This document shows, in pieces, positions 1 through 9,079 of a DNA stretch of 64,000 nt (the first letter of the stretch is position 1; each line of letters begins with the position of its first letter). A program made the translations under genes and the position numbers. The notes under the pieces are model-generated. The model was given only the letters and a program-made list of their open reading frames with translations, did not search any database and was not told the origin of the DNA. The stretch comes from Conchocele bisecta (Eukaryota; Mollusca; Bivalvia; Lucinida; Thyasiridae): the NCBI GenBank assembly GCA_029237695.1, contig CM055278.1, forward strand, positions 68,067,188 through 68,131,187. The letters run 5' to 3'.

Positions 1-29
1 GAACTTCCAGAATGGTTGAAGAATAAAAA

Positions 30-2286
30 ATGTATTCTTTAGATAAGTATAATGACGACCTTTGTCTGTTCAGGTGTCTAGCTATGCATATGACAGGTAA
101 AAGACCCGACAGATGCACGGACAAGGCGAAAGAATTTAGTAAGCAATATTTCGGTAGTAATGTGGTTTCACCAATTCCTTTTTCAGATCTGAAAAAGGTT
201 GAAGAGTTTTTTAAAATCGGTATAGAAGTATATCAACCCACCGAATGTGATGTATGGTGGTTGAAAAAGGTACCAGCGCACTATAAGGCAATAGGTAATA
301 AACCAATGACAATAGGACTGTCTAATAATCACGCATTTCTGATAAAAAACCTTAAAAACCTATCAAACATTTACGCCTGCGATAATTGCAAACAGAAATT
401 CACGAAATATGAAGAGACACGGACCAAAATGTATGAAAGGTGAGACAAAAGTAATATGTGATGGTAAGTATTTAGAGCGCCCGCTTTCGTCGTTCTACTC
501 TTTATCCATATCAGATAGTATACGATTTTGAGGCATATCTCAACCCAGAATTTGAAACTCTCGGTAATAATCTTGAGTACGAAGCTGAGCACGTTCCGGT
601 AAGCGTTAGTATAGGAGATAATTTCTCAGGAACAGTAACTCATATTTGTGATAAAGATCCTGAAAAACTTATAGAAAAATTCGTAGAAGATTTGAAAGTC
701 AGGGGAAAAGCTATAAGAGAAGAAGTATGGTCAATATGTGGGTTTAATACAGAACATTTACGTAAAAACCAAATCGCCAAGATCGAACAGTGGATATATC
801 AAGTACCGGTTATAGGTTTTAACAGCAGTAAGTACGATATAAACTTAATAAAGTAATATCTAGTAGGCGAACTGGCATCAACAACAAAGAAAGTAATGGT
901 CGGAAAACGTGCAAACGCAACAATATTTCTATTTACTCCAGAGTTTAGATTTCTTGATGTAATACTTTATCTAGGACCAGGTGTAAGTTACGATAGTTGG
1001 ATAAAAGCCTACGACTGCAAAGGACAGAAATCTTTCTTTCCTTACGAGTGATTCGATTCTCCAGACAAGCTGGATTACCCAGGACTACCGGATATAGAGA
1101 ATTGGTATTTCAAACTATCTGGGAAAATGTTAATAGATGAAACAGAATTAAGTAAATGTCGTAGAATTTTCGAAGAAAAGAATATGAAAACTTTCAGAGA
1201 TTGGTTGAAATATTACAACGATTTAGATGTAGCAGCGTTCCTCCAACTCCAACCCAATCTCGATTGGGTGGTAAAACGTGCCAGGCCGTTTTGGGGTATG
1301 ATGCAAACGCATTATATTTATCTACGCTAAATAAAGAGATATTGAAATGGTATTTAAAACACGGCCTAGAAATAACTGGAGTTCATCAGGTTATAGATTA
1401 TATTAGTGGAAAACCATTCGAATGGTTCGCAAAAGAAGTTACAGCCGCAAGACGAACGGGCGATGTAGAACCAAATAAGAAACCAGTAGCGGATATAATG
1501 AAATTATTAGGAAACTCGTGTTGTGGAAAAATGATAGAGGCAACAGAGAGACATTTAAATACGACATATACACAACACGAAACCTGTGTTGACAAAGCAT
1601 TAAGATCTTCATTCTTTGAAGATTTGGAAGAGATAGGAGATGCGTACGAAATGTCTTCAAGAAAACCCAGGTGTGCGGTAAATAGACCATTCCTTTGTAG
1701 AATAGCGGCTTATCAACTAGCTAAATTGAGAATGTTGGAATTTTACTACGAATTTCTAGACAAATACGTAAAAAGAGAAGACTTTGAATTAATACAGATG
1801 GATACGGATAGTATGTATATAGGAGTTAGTGGAAAAACAATAGAGGAATTGATTAGACCTAACTTACTAGACGAGTTTGAAAAAGAAAAAAAGAAATGGT
1901 TGGCTTGGGATAAATGGAGCGAAAGAGAGCCCGGACTTTTCAAAATGGAATTTAGCGGAGATAGGGCGATAGCGTTATCTAGTAAGTGTTATTTTGTAGA
2001 AAAATATAATTCCACTAATTTTGATAATTCTAAAGAATGAATTAATAAAAACTCTGCGAAAGGAATGTCCAAGAGAACAAACAATTTAAAGTGGGATAGA
2101 TATAAACGAGTACAAAGTGAAACTACAGAAGATGGAAAACACATTATAGATGTAGCACAAAACAGAGGATTCAAAAAGAGAGACGGCGTTATGAAAACGT
2201 ACTGTCAACACAAATTAGGACTCTCGGCGTACTACGATAAAAGACGCGTGCTACCAGACAGAATACATACAGAACCTCTCTACTAA
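30..2286 (+). pseudogene. PolB: Polinton protein-primed DNA polymerase B, broken
   Basis: This is the family B polymerase that replicates Polinton/Maverick elements. The pieces lie in order. The N-terminal part (30-443) has the LCLFRCLAMH motif and a CxxC pair. The exonuclease part has Exo I YDFEAY (521-538), Exo II GFNSSKYD (from 815) and Exo III YYNDLDV (about 1210). The polymerase part has motif A YDANALYL (about 1297), motif B KLLGNSCCGK (about 1500) and motif C DTDS (1801-1812). The C-terminus ends HTEPLY. The frame changes near 440, 515 and 1270, with in-frame stops at 854, 1049 (TGA where the family usually has Trp) and 2038. The spacing between Exo III and motif A is far too short, so an internal piece is deleted; a CCAATC palindrome lies at that point. 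It converges on the integrase with about 20 bp between stops. The true start may be left of the window. It cannot encode a working enzyme. Confidence 0.93.
1253..1268. repeat. CCAATC palindrome, site 1
   Basis: CCCAATCTCGATTGGG: 7-bp arms with a TC centre, in PolB where coding sequence between Exo III and motif A is missing. Confidence 0.9.
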
Positions 2287-2307
2287 ATCTTACGATTTAT
2301 TAATAAA

Positions 2308-3392
2308 TCAATATAAAGACTCCGGGGGTAGCTGGGTGTCAGAAGGCGCCGCGAGAAGTTCTTTGCGAACAAAACCGCAAGATGGACCACCATCCAAATA
2401 ATAGAGCACGGGCTCATCGGGTATGGTAATATATCGATCCAGATGATATACATTCAGAGACCACATGGGATCAGTAGCGCGGCGCCGTACACCTTCGAGC
2501 TCTCCCGGTTGATATAGGTACCGGACGGCAACATCCGATGGAAGTCGTTACTCCGCTAAACCAACGGGGCACCCGCGCGAGACGGCAAAGGGCTTGCTCG
2601 TCACCTTTTTTGCCTTGATGGCATCTACGGGCTTCTTACCGATCAATCTGGTCACCTCTCCATTCAGTGCGGAGACCATGGAGGGTAGTCTGGCCACTCA
2701 CTCGGTCGATCGCGAATGAGGGTCAACAAGCTCTTTGGCATATTGGTGTCCGAACGGTCTCTCAGCCAGGGTTCGATTGAACCGCTCCACGATCCCCTGG
2801 TCTCGGTGGATGTTGACGCGGCAGCGTCTGGTAGAAACTTTGTGCTTAGACAATATATGAGAGACCGCGCCCATGAACTCGCGGGCGGGATCGACCTGGA
2901 GAAGATTCGGCCATTTGAGAGGACTCCTCTTATATATTCGGGAAAGAGCCTCGGCCACCTCCTTAGACTCTTTAGTGGCAAGTGGCTCAGCCCCCTTATA
3001 ACGACTCGCTACGTCAACGACTGTCAGTGCGTACTTGTACGTTTTGCGACCGACGCGATCGTGAGGGAGAAACAGGAGATCCGCTTGGTGAACTTGGTTA
3101 GGCACCGGCACTTCGAATTTCTGGCGCGGATTATTGTGAAGCGCGGGTAAATAGATCTGCCAGATGGCCTGCTTCTTGAGCCATTCCTTGACAGCGTTTT
3201 CGGAAACCTTGGTCACCGCGGCGATCTTCTTGATGGCCGTGATTCCCTTCCAGTAGCCGCGGGGGCTGTAGTATGTGTAGGCGAACCGATAGTTTGGTAT
3301 TAAGTTTGCGCGTGTTCATCGTATGCGAAGTATTCTAATAGATCGGACAATCTCCAACAACATGCCCTCGCCAGATCGTCCGGTAACTGCAT
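2308..3392 (-). pseudogene. INT: Polinton retroviral-type integrase (rve), broken
   Basis: This DDE integrase would insert the element. The core reads from about 3315 leftward. It has YYSPRGYWKG near the N-terminus and catalytic Asp in QADLLFL (about 3081), Asp in LQVDPAREF (about 2892) and Glu in IVERFNRTL (about 2787). The last two are 34 residues apart, close to the classic D-x35-E. A C-terminal domain follows with VRYLYQPGELEG and a chromo/SH3-like end, finishing with TAA-like closure at 2308-2310. In-frame stops are at 2698-2700 (TGA at a usual Trp) and 2548-2550 (TAA). Near 3300-3318 a one-base shift separates the core from an open frame that starts ATG at 3392 (LPDDLARACC...), which is probably the original N-terminus. 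Family identity is very strong; the exact start is uncertain. Confidence 0.92.
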
Positions 3393-3418
3393 CGTTAATA
3401 ATAAACCTTTGTTGGAAG

Positions 3419-3634
3419 TCAATTGTGATTGGGGGTTAAGTTCTGAAGGAACTTGGGAAAATCTAATTCATCCAATCTCGATTGGGAGGAATCTAACTTG
3501 AACATCCGCTTTGCGAAAAGGGTGGCCGCTTTTTCGTCCTCGCGTCACGTCTCGAGAGAATCTCGGGCCAGACGAATCATACCCTTTGCGCCAGATATAC
3601 GGTGTTTAAGGGCAGTGTAGCCTACATCGATCAT
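3419..3634 (-). pseudogene. small basic protein or integrase N-terminal extension, broken
   Basis: A reading frame begins ATG at 3634 (MIDVGYTALKHRISGAKG) and runs to a stop at 3419-3421, interrupted by one TGA at 3545-3547. It is rich in Arg and Lys. It carries a CCAATCTCGATTGG palindrome (3472-3485) that is translated as QSRLD. It lies directly upstream of the integrase on the same strand. It could be a separate small Polinton gene or the N-terminal extension of the integrase; the sequence does not decide. No domain is recognised. Confidence 0.5.
3472..3485. repeat. CCAATC palindrome, site 2
   Basis: CCAATCTCGATTGG in the small frame upstream of integrase. Confidence 0.9.
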
Positions 3635-3703
3635 AGCAAAATAAAGTTTGTCAACTAACATCGTTCTATATGTATATTTAATTTTTTTATTTTTTTTAAA
3701 TAA

Positions 3704-4138
3704 TTATTTCAATCTCGATTGAATATAGTAGGCGACGAGACCCACCACACCCATTCCCACGACGATGAACGCGATATCGCGGTATTTTTGGGCCTCTGAC
3801 GGTACATAGAAATCTGAAAGTTGGGGCTCGCGATCCAGCGGCGCGAGACTTTTCTGTGGATATGCCAGAGCGTAATCGCGGTTGGCTTCTTCAACGTTCT
3901 GGAAAGTTTGCGCGGCGTGATTCTCGTTGCGAAGCTCTTCGTTGACCTTGTCCAGATGGGCGGTTCGTTTTTTCGACCATGCTTCCTTTGCGCTATTGAC
4001 TTGTTCTACAGCTAAATCGTGACGCTTGCGCTCCTCATCCACGTTCGAGCTTCTCATTTTCGAGAATATAAAGTTGCTACCGCTGAACGCCAATGCGTTT
4101 ACAAGAGCACCACCTATCATTTTTCCGATCGAAGCCAT
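3704..4138 (-). CDS. Polinton small virion-type protein with C-terminal membrane helix
   Basis: This is an intact frame of 144 residues. The start chosen is MASIGKMIGG at 4138, because that ATG overlaps the stop of the upstream gene (TAATG); an in-frame ATG three codons earlier gives MEIMASIG. It has a Gly/Ala-rich N-terminus, a long charged helical middle with coiled-coil character (EERKRHDLAVEQ, KKRTAHLDKV), then YVPSEAQKYRD and one hydrophobic segment (about residues 122-139) before QSRLK. I recognise this layout as a recurrent hypothetical protein of invertebrate Polintons, next to the core genes. Its function is unknown and a virion or membrane role is an inference. Its last codons contain a copy of the CCAATC palindrome. 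It is one of the few undamaged frames. Confidence 0.8.
   Translation of the reverse strand: MASIGKMIGGALVNALAFSGSNFIFSKMRSSNVDEERKRHDLAVEQVNSAKEAWSKKRTAHLDKVNEELRNENHAAQTFQNVEEANRDYALAYPQKSLAPLDREPQLSDFYVPSEAQKYRDIAFIVVGMGVVGLVAYYIQSRLK
3709..3722. repeat. CCAATC palindrome, site 3 (variant)
   Basis: TCAATCTCGATTGA forms the last codons of the 3704-4138 gene. Confidence 0.75.
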
Positions 4139-4358
4139 TATTTCCATATATTAACAGGTAGAATTCCAACTTTAATTAGATAATCTCGGGTCCAAACTGC
4201 GGCCGCTACATCTCTACGTCTCTCACAGTAAAGTCCAATTTGGGAGCGGACCCTCCTAGGGCCATCTTTGATAGTTGAGCTGACCCGATACTGAAACCAG
4301 ATATCACCACGGCGTGATAAAGCGCATTCACTATCATTTTACCATCGTTTTCAGCCAT
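4138..4358 (-). pseudogene. small hydrophobic Polinton protein, frameshifted
   Basis: ATG at 4358 opens MAENDGKMIVNALYHAVV and then ISGFSIGSAQLSKM, which is hydrophobic and membrane-like. The frame stops at TAG (4206-4208) after 50 residues. Another frame right behind it continues the same kind of protein (WTRDYLIKVGILPVN) and ends in TAA at 4138-4140. That TAA shares its last base with the ATG of the next gene (TAATG). The total length is not a multiple of three, so one small indel near 4205 broke it. I recognise both halves as a short conserved Polinton protein of unknown function. An AT-rich stretch with a TATA-like TTTATATG precedes the start on this strand. Confidence 0.75.
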
Positions 4359-4583
4359 TATAATTATTGCATATAAAAGGGATCGCGATCAATGTTTAAA
4401 TGGGGTGCAATCGGTTTCGTAACTTTCTTCGGAACCACCTCCAACAGTGTTGGTGATTGTTTCGAAAGGTAGTTCAGCGCACACAGGGTGCCCACAACTG
4501 AAAGACCACCACCAACAACCCACGGGATGATTTTTATGTAAGGAGATACATCAATCGGGGATTGCTGCCTCTCCTGTTCCAAT

Positions 4584-4597
4584 CCAATCGCGATTGG
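4584..4597. repeat. CCAATC palindrome, site 4
   Basis: CCAATCGCGATTGG, a perfect palindrome in a linker of the core-type gene (reads PPIAIG). Confidence 0.9.
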
Positions 4598-4774
4598 GGG
4601 AGAAACAGATGTCATCGGGTGTTTTGCTGTTGAAACAGCAATCGAGAATTGCAACGACTGTTTAGCCTCTCGAAGCTCGGCGAGTATTTTATCTTGTTTA
4701 TCTTTTCGGGTGGCAGCCGCCGCCCGCCCAGCTGCCTGTCTTTTTGGGTTTTTATGTCGTGCAACCTTATTCGT

Positions 4775-4788
4775 CCAATCTCGATTGG
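4775..4788. repeat. CCAATC palindrome, site 5
   Basis: CCAATCTCGATTGG in the same gene (reads TPNRDW). Confidence 0.9.
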
Positions 4789-5269
4789 GTGTTGAGGGCT
4801 CCTGTGGAGCTGCAGCAACCCCCGATTGAGCCCCAACTTGCTCGGGTTCAACAGTGTTGAAGTTGGAGATTGTGGTTCCGTCACTCTCGCCGGTGTGTCT
4901 TGTGTCATCATTTTCTGAGCTTATAGTTCGTGGGCATATATGTCCAAATTGACAGTGTTTACCCGTGGTCAACGCGGTTGTCAGCAGAGCTAAGTACATT
5001 CCAAACTTGTGATAAATTGAGCAGCAGGCTGTTCTAAGAGTGTGTCCTATAAAAGGGTCGGTTCTCTAGATCGCGAATCAATCCCGCGGTGTTTGATATA
5101 GGGAGAAGTATACTAACGGCGGTTGCGTACAAATGAATAACCGCTGATCCAAGAGTTTTTGTCATCTCCGCACCTAACCTAGATTCGTATCGCGCATACA
5201 TTTTATCAATCTCCGCATCTGACATCTTATCCACCTGACAAACTGAGAGACGTCCTACCGAGATGAATG

Positions 5270-5482
5270 CTAATTGCCCTCCCGAATTGTTCCCCCAGCA
5301 ACCAGCGCAGCTAGCCCCTCTCGTCGCGCCGCATTTTCATTTTCATTCGTATCGGCAGGTGTTGCAATTCCCGATTGCTCTGTCGGAGTTGATGTTTCAT
5401 TATCTTTCAGGAAAGATACCGTGTCGGCAGTCGGAGTTGAGGTTTCTTCCATTAGCTGATCGAGAAATTCGTCGCAGTTCAT
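5270..5482 (-). CDS. small acidic Polinton protein
   Basis: ATG at 5482 gives 70 residues starting MNCDEFLDQLMEETSTP and ending GTIREGN. It is Glu/Asp/Thr/Pro-rich with a short helical end (REGLAALVAGG). The same frame is open upstream to 5623, but that part translates an AT-rich signal motif (RIVKLILRKLAI), so the short start is preferred. The near-palindrome TAATTTTCTTAAAATTAAT lies only 6 bp upstream of the chosen ATG. Function unknown. It sits between the core-type gene and the ATPase, all on the minus strand. Confidence 0.6.
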   Translation of the reverse strand: MNCDEFLDQLMEETSTPTADTVSFLKDNETSTPTEQSGIATPADTNENENAARREGLAALVAGGTIREGN

Positions 5483-5488
5483 TATTGC

Positions 5489-5507
5489 TAATTTTCTTAA
5501 AATTAAT
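5489..5507. promoter_or_regulatory. AT-rich near-palindrome, candidate promoter, copy 1
   Basis: TAATTTTCTTAAAATTAAT lies 6 bp 5' of the minus-strand ATG at 5482. The same string or its complement recurs at 5719, 10912 and 17341, always next to Polinton gene starts or ends. A transcription signal is inferred, not shown. Confidence 0.5.
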
Positions 5508-5611
5508 TTAACTATTCTTACAAGTCTCATAACTTTAACAAATTGCCAAGCGCACCACCCGATACTTATGATCACCGTTATGCTCGCAACAAAGCTCGCA
5601 GCGGAGCACCA

Positions 5612-5708
5612 AATTGTTAACATTGTTAACCATTGTTCAGCATTTGTTCAACATTTGTTAAGCATTTCTTCAGCATTGTTCAGCAATTGCTAAGCATTGC
5701 AATTGCTT
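5612..5708. repeat. short degenerate tandem repeat, about 10 bp unit
   Basis: Units resembling GTTCAGCATT and GTTAACATTT repeat about nine times between the ATPase end and the small acidic gene. It is non-coding and lies upstream of a minus-strand gene, so it could be a regulatory array. Confidence 0.6.
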
Positions 5709-5718
5709 ATTACTTTGC

Positions 5719-5736
5719 AATTTTCTTAAAATTAAT
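5719..5736. promoter_or_regulatory. AT-rich near-palindrome, candidate signal, copy 2
   Basis: AATTTTCTTAAAATTAAT overlaps the ATPase stop codon (5732-5734) and lies upstream of the next minus-strand gene. Confidence 0.45.
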
Positions 5737-6345
5737 GAATTGATAACTGATAAGCAGTTGGTTGATCAGTCTTTAGCAGAAGCTTGGCGTGCTTAGTTTC
5801 CAAAAACATCTGTCGAGCCTCCAGGCGCTCCTCGCGCGTTGGGATAACGTCATTCTCTCGAAGACAGTCATCGAATGAGTCTCGGTCCTTGCAGTGAATG
5901 AGGGCGACCCATTTCGTTTGCTCGCGCAGATCCTTGAGGACGGCGTTGTACTTTTGAGTGGAGATCCATACGCTTTGCCTAGCATGGCGGCCAGAAAATT
6001 CGAGCTCAGAGAGCATGTCCTTCTTTTTGGTCATCGCCGCCTTGGCCGAGCAATCGTCAATCACCAATCGTGAAGCCTGTCACCGGGGTCAATAACGTAT
6101 ACCTCAGGGTCGGCCCATATCCACGGGCACCGCTGATAAGTATCGTTGTGCCTCACAGTGGGACACATGATCACAATGTGTCGAAAGACATCGCGGTAGG
6201 ACCCATCGAGCAAGTTGAGGATGAAAACCGTTTTTCCACATCCTGTCTGCCCATATATTATGGCAGAGTGGGCATCACAAACTTTAAAGTTTGAAGGTAG
6301 AGTTAAATCTCCAATCGTGAATTGGTTTAGATTTTTTATTAAATC
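5732..6345 (-). pseudogene. ATP: A32/FtsK-HerA packaging ATPase with internal deletion
   Basis: The genome-packaging ATPase of Polintons is clear from two halves. The upstream half (about 6340-6066) has Walker A GQTGCGKT followed by VFILNLL and ends WADPEVYVIDPGDRLHDW. The downstream half (6064-5732) has Walker B VIDDCSA, then KKKDMLSELEFSGRHARQ, the sensor-like ISTQKYNAVLKD and KTDQPTAYQLS. A stop (TGA) sits at the join near 6066, and a short segment usual between the two halves is missing. GATTG occurs three times at the join, which suggests a deletion between short repeats. No ATG is visible at the N-terminus; the frame opens after the run of ten A on this strand, just past the capsid gene. 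Confidence 0.9.
6311..6325. repeat. CCAATC palindrome, site 6 (variant)
   Basis: CCAATCGTGAATTGG near the N-terminus of the ATPase frame. Confidence 0.7.
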
Positions 6346-6367
6346 GTTAGAATGATTTTTTTTTTAA

Positions 6368-7597
6368 TCAGTAGAGTGCTGAGACGTATCGACCATCTTC
6401 GATGTTGAGTTGTGCGTCTGTAATTATATATAAGTACTTGGCGTCCGCTACCGTGCATTTGGTCGTCGTTGCTGGCTCGCATGTCTAGCCATAACGCGTA
6501 TTTGGTAGTCAGGAACTCCGCGAGGGAGACGGCCGAGAGCTGCAGGTCTTTGGCAACCGCGGTAACCTCCGGGGAGCGCTTAGAGCCGGCAGCAAAGTGC
6601 TTTCTGACTTTGTCCCACTGCTGGTGCGCGCGAAGACCCGCGCTGTGGAGTTGATTGGGGAATCCCTCGATCTTCACCTCTACCTTTGTGATTTTGGGGT
6701 TATAGAATTTGTCGGTTTTTCTAGCCCCGAGCGCGAACCGACCCTCCTCGAACAACATCAGTATACCTTTCATCGAGCGGGCGGGTACGTTGACATTAAT
6801 ATTCCACAATGTGTCGCTTTTGTCTTTCGTCATCTTGCGGTGACGAAGAACTCGGTCGTAAAGTATGGCAACGCGCCCGGCATACTGGGATCTGATTAAT
6901 CGCGCGAGTTCGGGCATCGTGACCATGTCGTACTCCAACGAAACATTATCGATCGTATACGTCGATGCCATGTCGGTGGCTATGAGAACTCGGCCGTAGT
7001 CGTTGAACGTTAGTTCGTATTCGAGGCGGTCAGCCAAAGCATTCTGATAGTAGGGCATGTGACTCTCCAGCAACTCAAAGTCGAGCGGGATGTAGAAGCG
7101 GTTGCCGTAAGCGGCCGCGATCGCGGTGTCACTCGCGACGTTATCTGCCTTATCACCAGCCCCAATTCTAAGTCTGGTCACGTTCTTATTTTGGCTGGTG
7201 TCAATACCCTGATATACCGCATTTTCGCGCTCTTGTGACGTATTCCACAGGTCCTGATAACTATGGTAGACGTCGCTGTCATCGATCGACATCACCTCAT
7301 TACCAGAAATCTTTATTATGGTCTTCTTGAAGATGGCGCGACCCAGGTTCTGAACGACGGTTCGGTCCGCGTCCGTTGACGTCAGCGAAATAGTGAAAGC
7401 GAGGCGAACAGTCACAGGCACAATGACGTCGCTAGCTCCGAGGTTTGGGAAGCGGACTAAGAGCTGCTGGTTCTGGTCGATCGTCGATGGGTTGTTTGTA
7501 ATAACGACACTCTGTCTCATACCTTTCGCCCCGAGGGGCTCACGCAGTCTGCGGTATGGATTGAGTTTGTAACCATATTCGAAGATATAATTTAGTG
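6368..7597 (-). pseudogene. Polinton major capsid protein (double jelly roll), broken
   Basis: This is the hexon-like major capsid protein. From 7520 leftward the frame is open for about 350 residues with family features: NPSTIDQNQQLLVRFPNLG, DVIVPVTVRLAF, the ISGNEVMSIDDSDV region, QERENAVYQGI, YIPLDFELLESHMPY and YELTFNDYGRVL. The frame is also open upstream of 7520 and reads YKLNPYRRLREPLGAKG, which looks like the true N-terminus, but no ATG is present there, so the start codon seems lost. Near 6462 a shift sends the frame to a false stop at 6339; the expected family ending (LNIEDGRYVSALY) is in another frame and stops at 6368-6370. The ATPase follows immediately and the acidic structural gene diverges from 7658. 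Confidence 0.92.
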
Positions 7598-7657
7598 AAA
7601 CTAAGTTACCCTATTAAACTCGTATGGTTTTGTCTGTAATACATAATTATTATAAAG
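7598..7657. promoter_or_regulatory. short divergent intergenic region
   Basis: About 60 AT-rich bases separate the capsid gene (-) from the acidic structural gene (+). AATTATTATAAAG directly precedes the ATG at 7658 and is TATA-like. A bidirectional promoter is inferred from the layout. Confidence 0.4.
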
Positions 7658-8803
7658 ATGGCTGGTTACGATATTGGCATGGACGAATTCGATCGCACTA
7701 CGGGCGACCGAGACGATTACTTCGATGATGATGATGATGACGAAACGGCCTTTATAGAGACGCCAGCAGATGAAGGTCCTAATTTTGCCGACCCCCGAAT
7801 TACGCCCTTCACAGCCATACCAATGGGAACTTCACCAGCGAGTACGTTTCCCTGGGAGGCCCCACCCGCAACTCCGGCATGGGCGGGCGGTGCCGAGATT
7901 CCCGCGGGGATCTCCAAGGATGAGCTGGCGCCTCCCATGGAAACGGAGTCTCTGGTGAAACGGTGGGAGAGTAAGGTGTCTAAACACGGCATCAAGGCCA
8001 CGTTGGAGTTCCGCAGCACTAACAGACGAGACCTGTGGGTTAAATGGGGCAAGAGCTGGAAGTTGCTGACGTACAAGAACGACCCGACCGATTCCTCGGG
8101 GCCTCTTCCGTGAACCAATATGGAGTACTCCTTGCTCGAGCTCTCGGAGTGGTCGATGATCGGTCGCAGCTGTCTCAACAAATGGTAAAAGCCCTACAGT
8201 CTACCGACGAAACGCTGGCGAAGACGGCCGCCGCTATAGAAACGAGCGATATCAGCGAGGTCCCTCGTATAGCCACCGACGTTATTACCACAATTGAAAC
8301 CACGGTCAACGAAATGAACGGCACGAAGTATGACCCACCGTTACCTCTTCGCGAACTCCTGGGAATCGATAAGGACACTACACTCGGTGAGCGTCTTCAC
8401 ACTTTGTTCAGAGAGAAGGGCGTCACGATAGTAACCATCATCGCAGCTTTCAGCATGATTATATCGACCCTAATTCTATATATATCGTCTCTATTTCTAG
8501 ATGTCAATACTGGTGCCGCACCAGCACCCGCACCAGCACCCGCACCAGCACCCGCGCAATCCGGCGGAGCCAAGGGGTGGGTAAATAAGTAACTAAAAGC
8601 CCATCGCCAGTCTCCTGGCTAAATTAGCCGGAAAGGTGGCTGTCGCGCTGCCTGGGTTGATAGGAGGTCTCCTCTCCTTCTTGTTATCTATTTTATCAAA
8701 AACAGTCGGATGGCTCGCCGAGAATGCTTGGGCTTTAATCGTGGCGATCGCCGGTCTCCTACTATTCTCCGCCCGAGAGTTCCTAAAACCAAAGCGCCAA
8801 TAG
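7658..8803 (+). pseudogene. large Polinton structural (tape-measure-like) protein, frameshifted and shortened
   Basis: The N-terminus MAGYDIGMDEFD is followed by an acidic run of Asp and a Pro/Ala-rich linker, then the RWESKVSKHGIKATLEF and LWVKWGKSWKLLTY region. The frame breaks near 8090 (false stop 8113) and resumes with ARALGVVDDRSQLSQQMV, LPLRELLGIDKDTTLGERL, FREKGVTIVTIIAAF plus a membrane helix, an (AP)n linker and GGAKGWVNK. A second break near 8590 precedes a hydrophobic end (LAKLAGKVAVALPG, TVGWLAENAWALI, SAREFLKPKRQ) that stops at 8801-8803. I recall relatives with a long coiled coil between LLG and TTLGER; here it is missing. A virion scaffold role is inferred from family context. 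Its last 21 bp overlap the end of the converging gene. Confidence 0.85.
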
Positions 8804-8883
8804 TCCAATCGCCACGAGGGCGACGACGAGCCCTAATTTCTCCTCCTTGTGGGTTGTGACACTAGTTCCCGCTCCTGTTCCAA

Positions 8884-8912
8884 CCCAATCGCGTTCGTCC
8901 AATCGAGATTGG
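8884..8912. repeat. CCAATC palindrome, site 7, plus adjacent half-site
   Basis: CCAATCGAGATTGG (8899-8912), preceded by the half-site CCCAATCGCG (8884-8893), in the linker of the anchored virion gene (reads QSRLDERDW). Confidence 0.85.
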
Positions 8913-8937
8913 GAGTTGAGGGAACATGATGGTGCAT

Positions 8938-8954
8938 CCAATTCGTGGATTGGG
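8938..8954. repeat. CCAATT palindrome, site 8
   Basis: CCAATTCGTGGATTGGG; together with site 9 it lies in a 51-bp direct duplication that reads PIHELDAP twice. Confidence 0.8.
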
Positions 8955-8988
8955 GGTACTGGATTCAACGGAGTTGAGGGAGGTGCAT

Positions 8989-9005
8989 CCAATTCGTGAA
9001 TTGGG
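8989..9005. repeat. CCAATT palindrome, site 9
   Basis: CCAATTCGTGAATTGGG, the second unit of the duplication with site 8. Confidence 0.8.
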
Positions 9006-9064
9006 TGTTTTATGAAATCTTTTTCAAATTTATTTGAATTTTCACCACTCCCGACCGTCTTGGG

Positions 9065-9079
9065 GGGGGGGGGGGGAGT
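9065..9079. repeat. poly-G tract
   Basis: A run of about 14 G lies inside the linker of the minus-strand virion gene, where it reads as a Pro run. It is a likely cause of a frame change and also a likely sequencing weak spot. Confidence 0.8.

Larger units (their letters stand above)
4364..5225 (-). pseudogene. Polinton virion/core-type protein with basic region and TM helix, frameshifted
   Basis: The N-terminal part starts MSDAEIDKMYARYESRLG (ATG at 5225, preferred over the ATG at 5234) and reaches a false stop at 5034. The remainder is open in another frame from about 5050 down to the stop at 4364-4366. A single indel in a CCTATAAAAGGG run (5044-5054) joins them logically. The second part has a hydrophobic stretch followed by HCQFGHICP (Cys/His pairs), an acidic linker, the basic stretch KNPKRQAAGRAAAATRKDKQ that could bind nucleic acid, and one membrane helix (IIPWVVGGGLSVVGTLCAL) near the end. 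Two CCAATC palindromes lie in its linkers. The layout matches a conserved hypothetical protein of invertebrate Polintons; a packaging or core role is inferred. Confidence 0.75.

Noticed and set aside
1049..2700. TGA at conserved Trp sites in PolB (1049) and integrase (2698), as if TGA were read as Trp
   Set aside because: TAA and TAG stops and frameshifts also break the same genes, so ordinary decay explains it.
5270..5623. Longer start for the small acidic gene, giving a hydrophobic N-terminus
   Set aside because: The extra part reads through the AT-rich signal motif shared with other gene starts, so the ATG at 5482 fits better.
7717..8181. 154-residue minus-strand open frame
   Set aside because: It is the antisense shadow of the acidic plus-strand structural gene; its Ser run comes from the GAT repeat.
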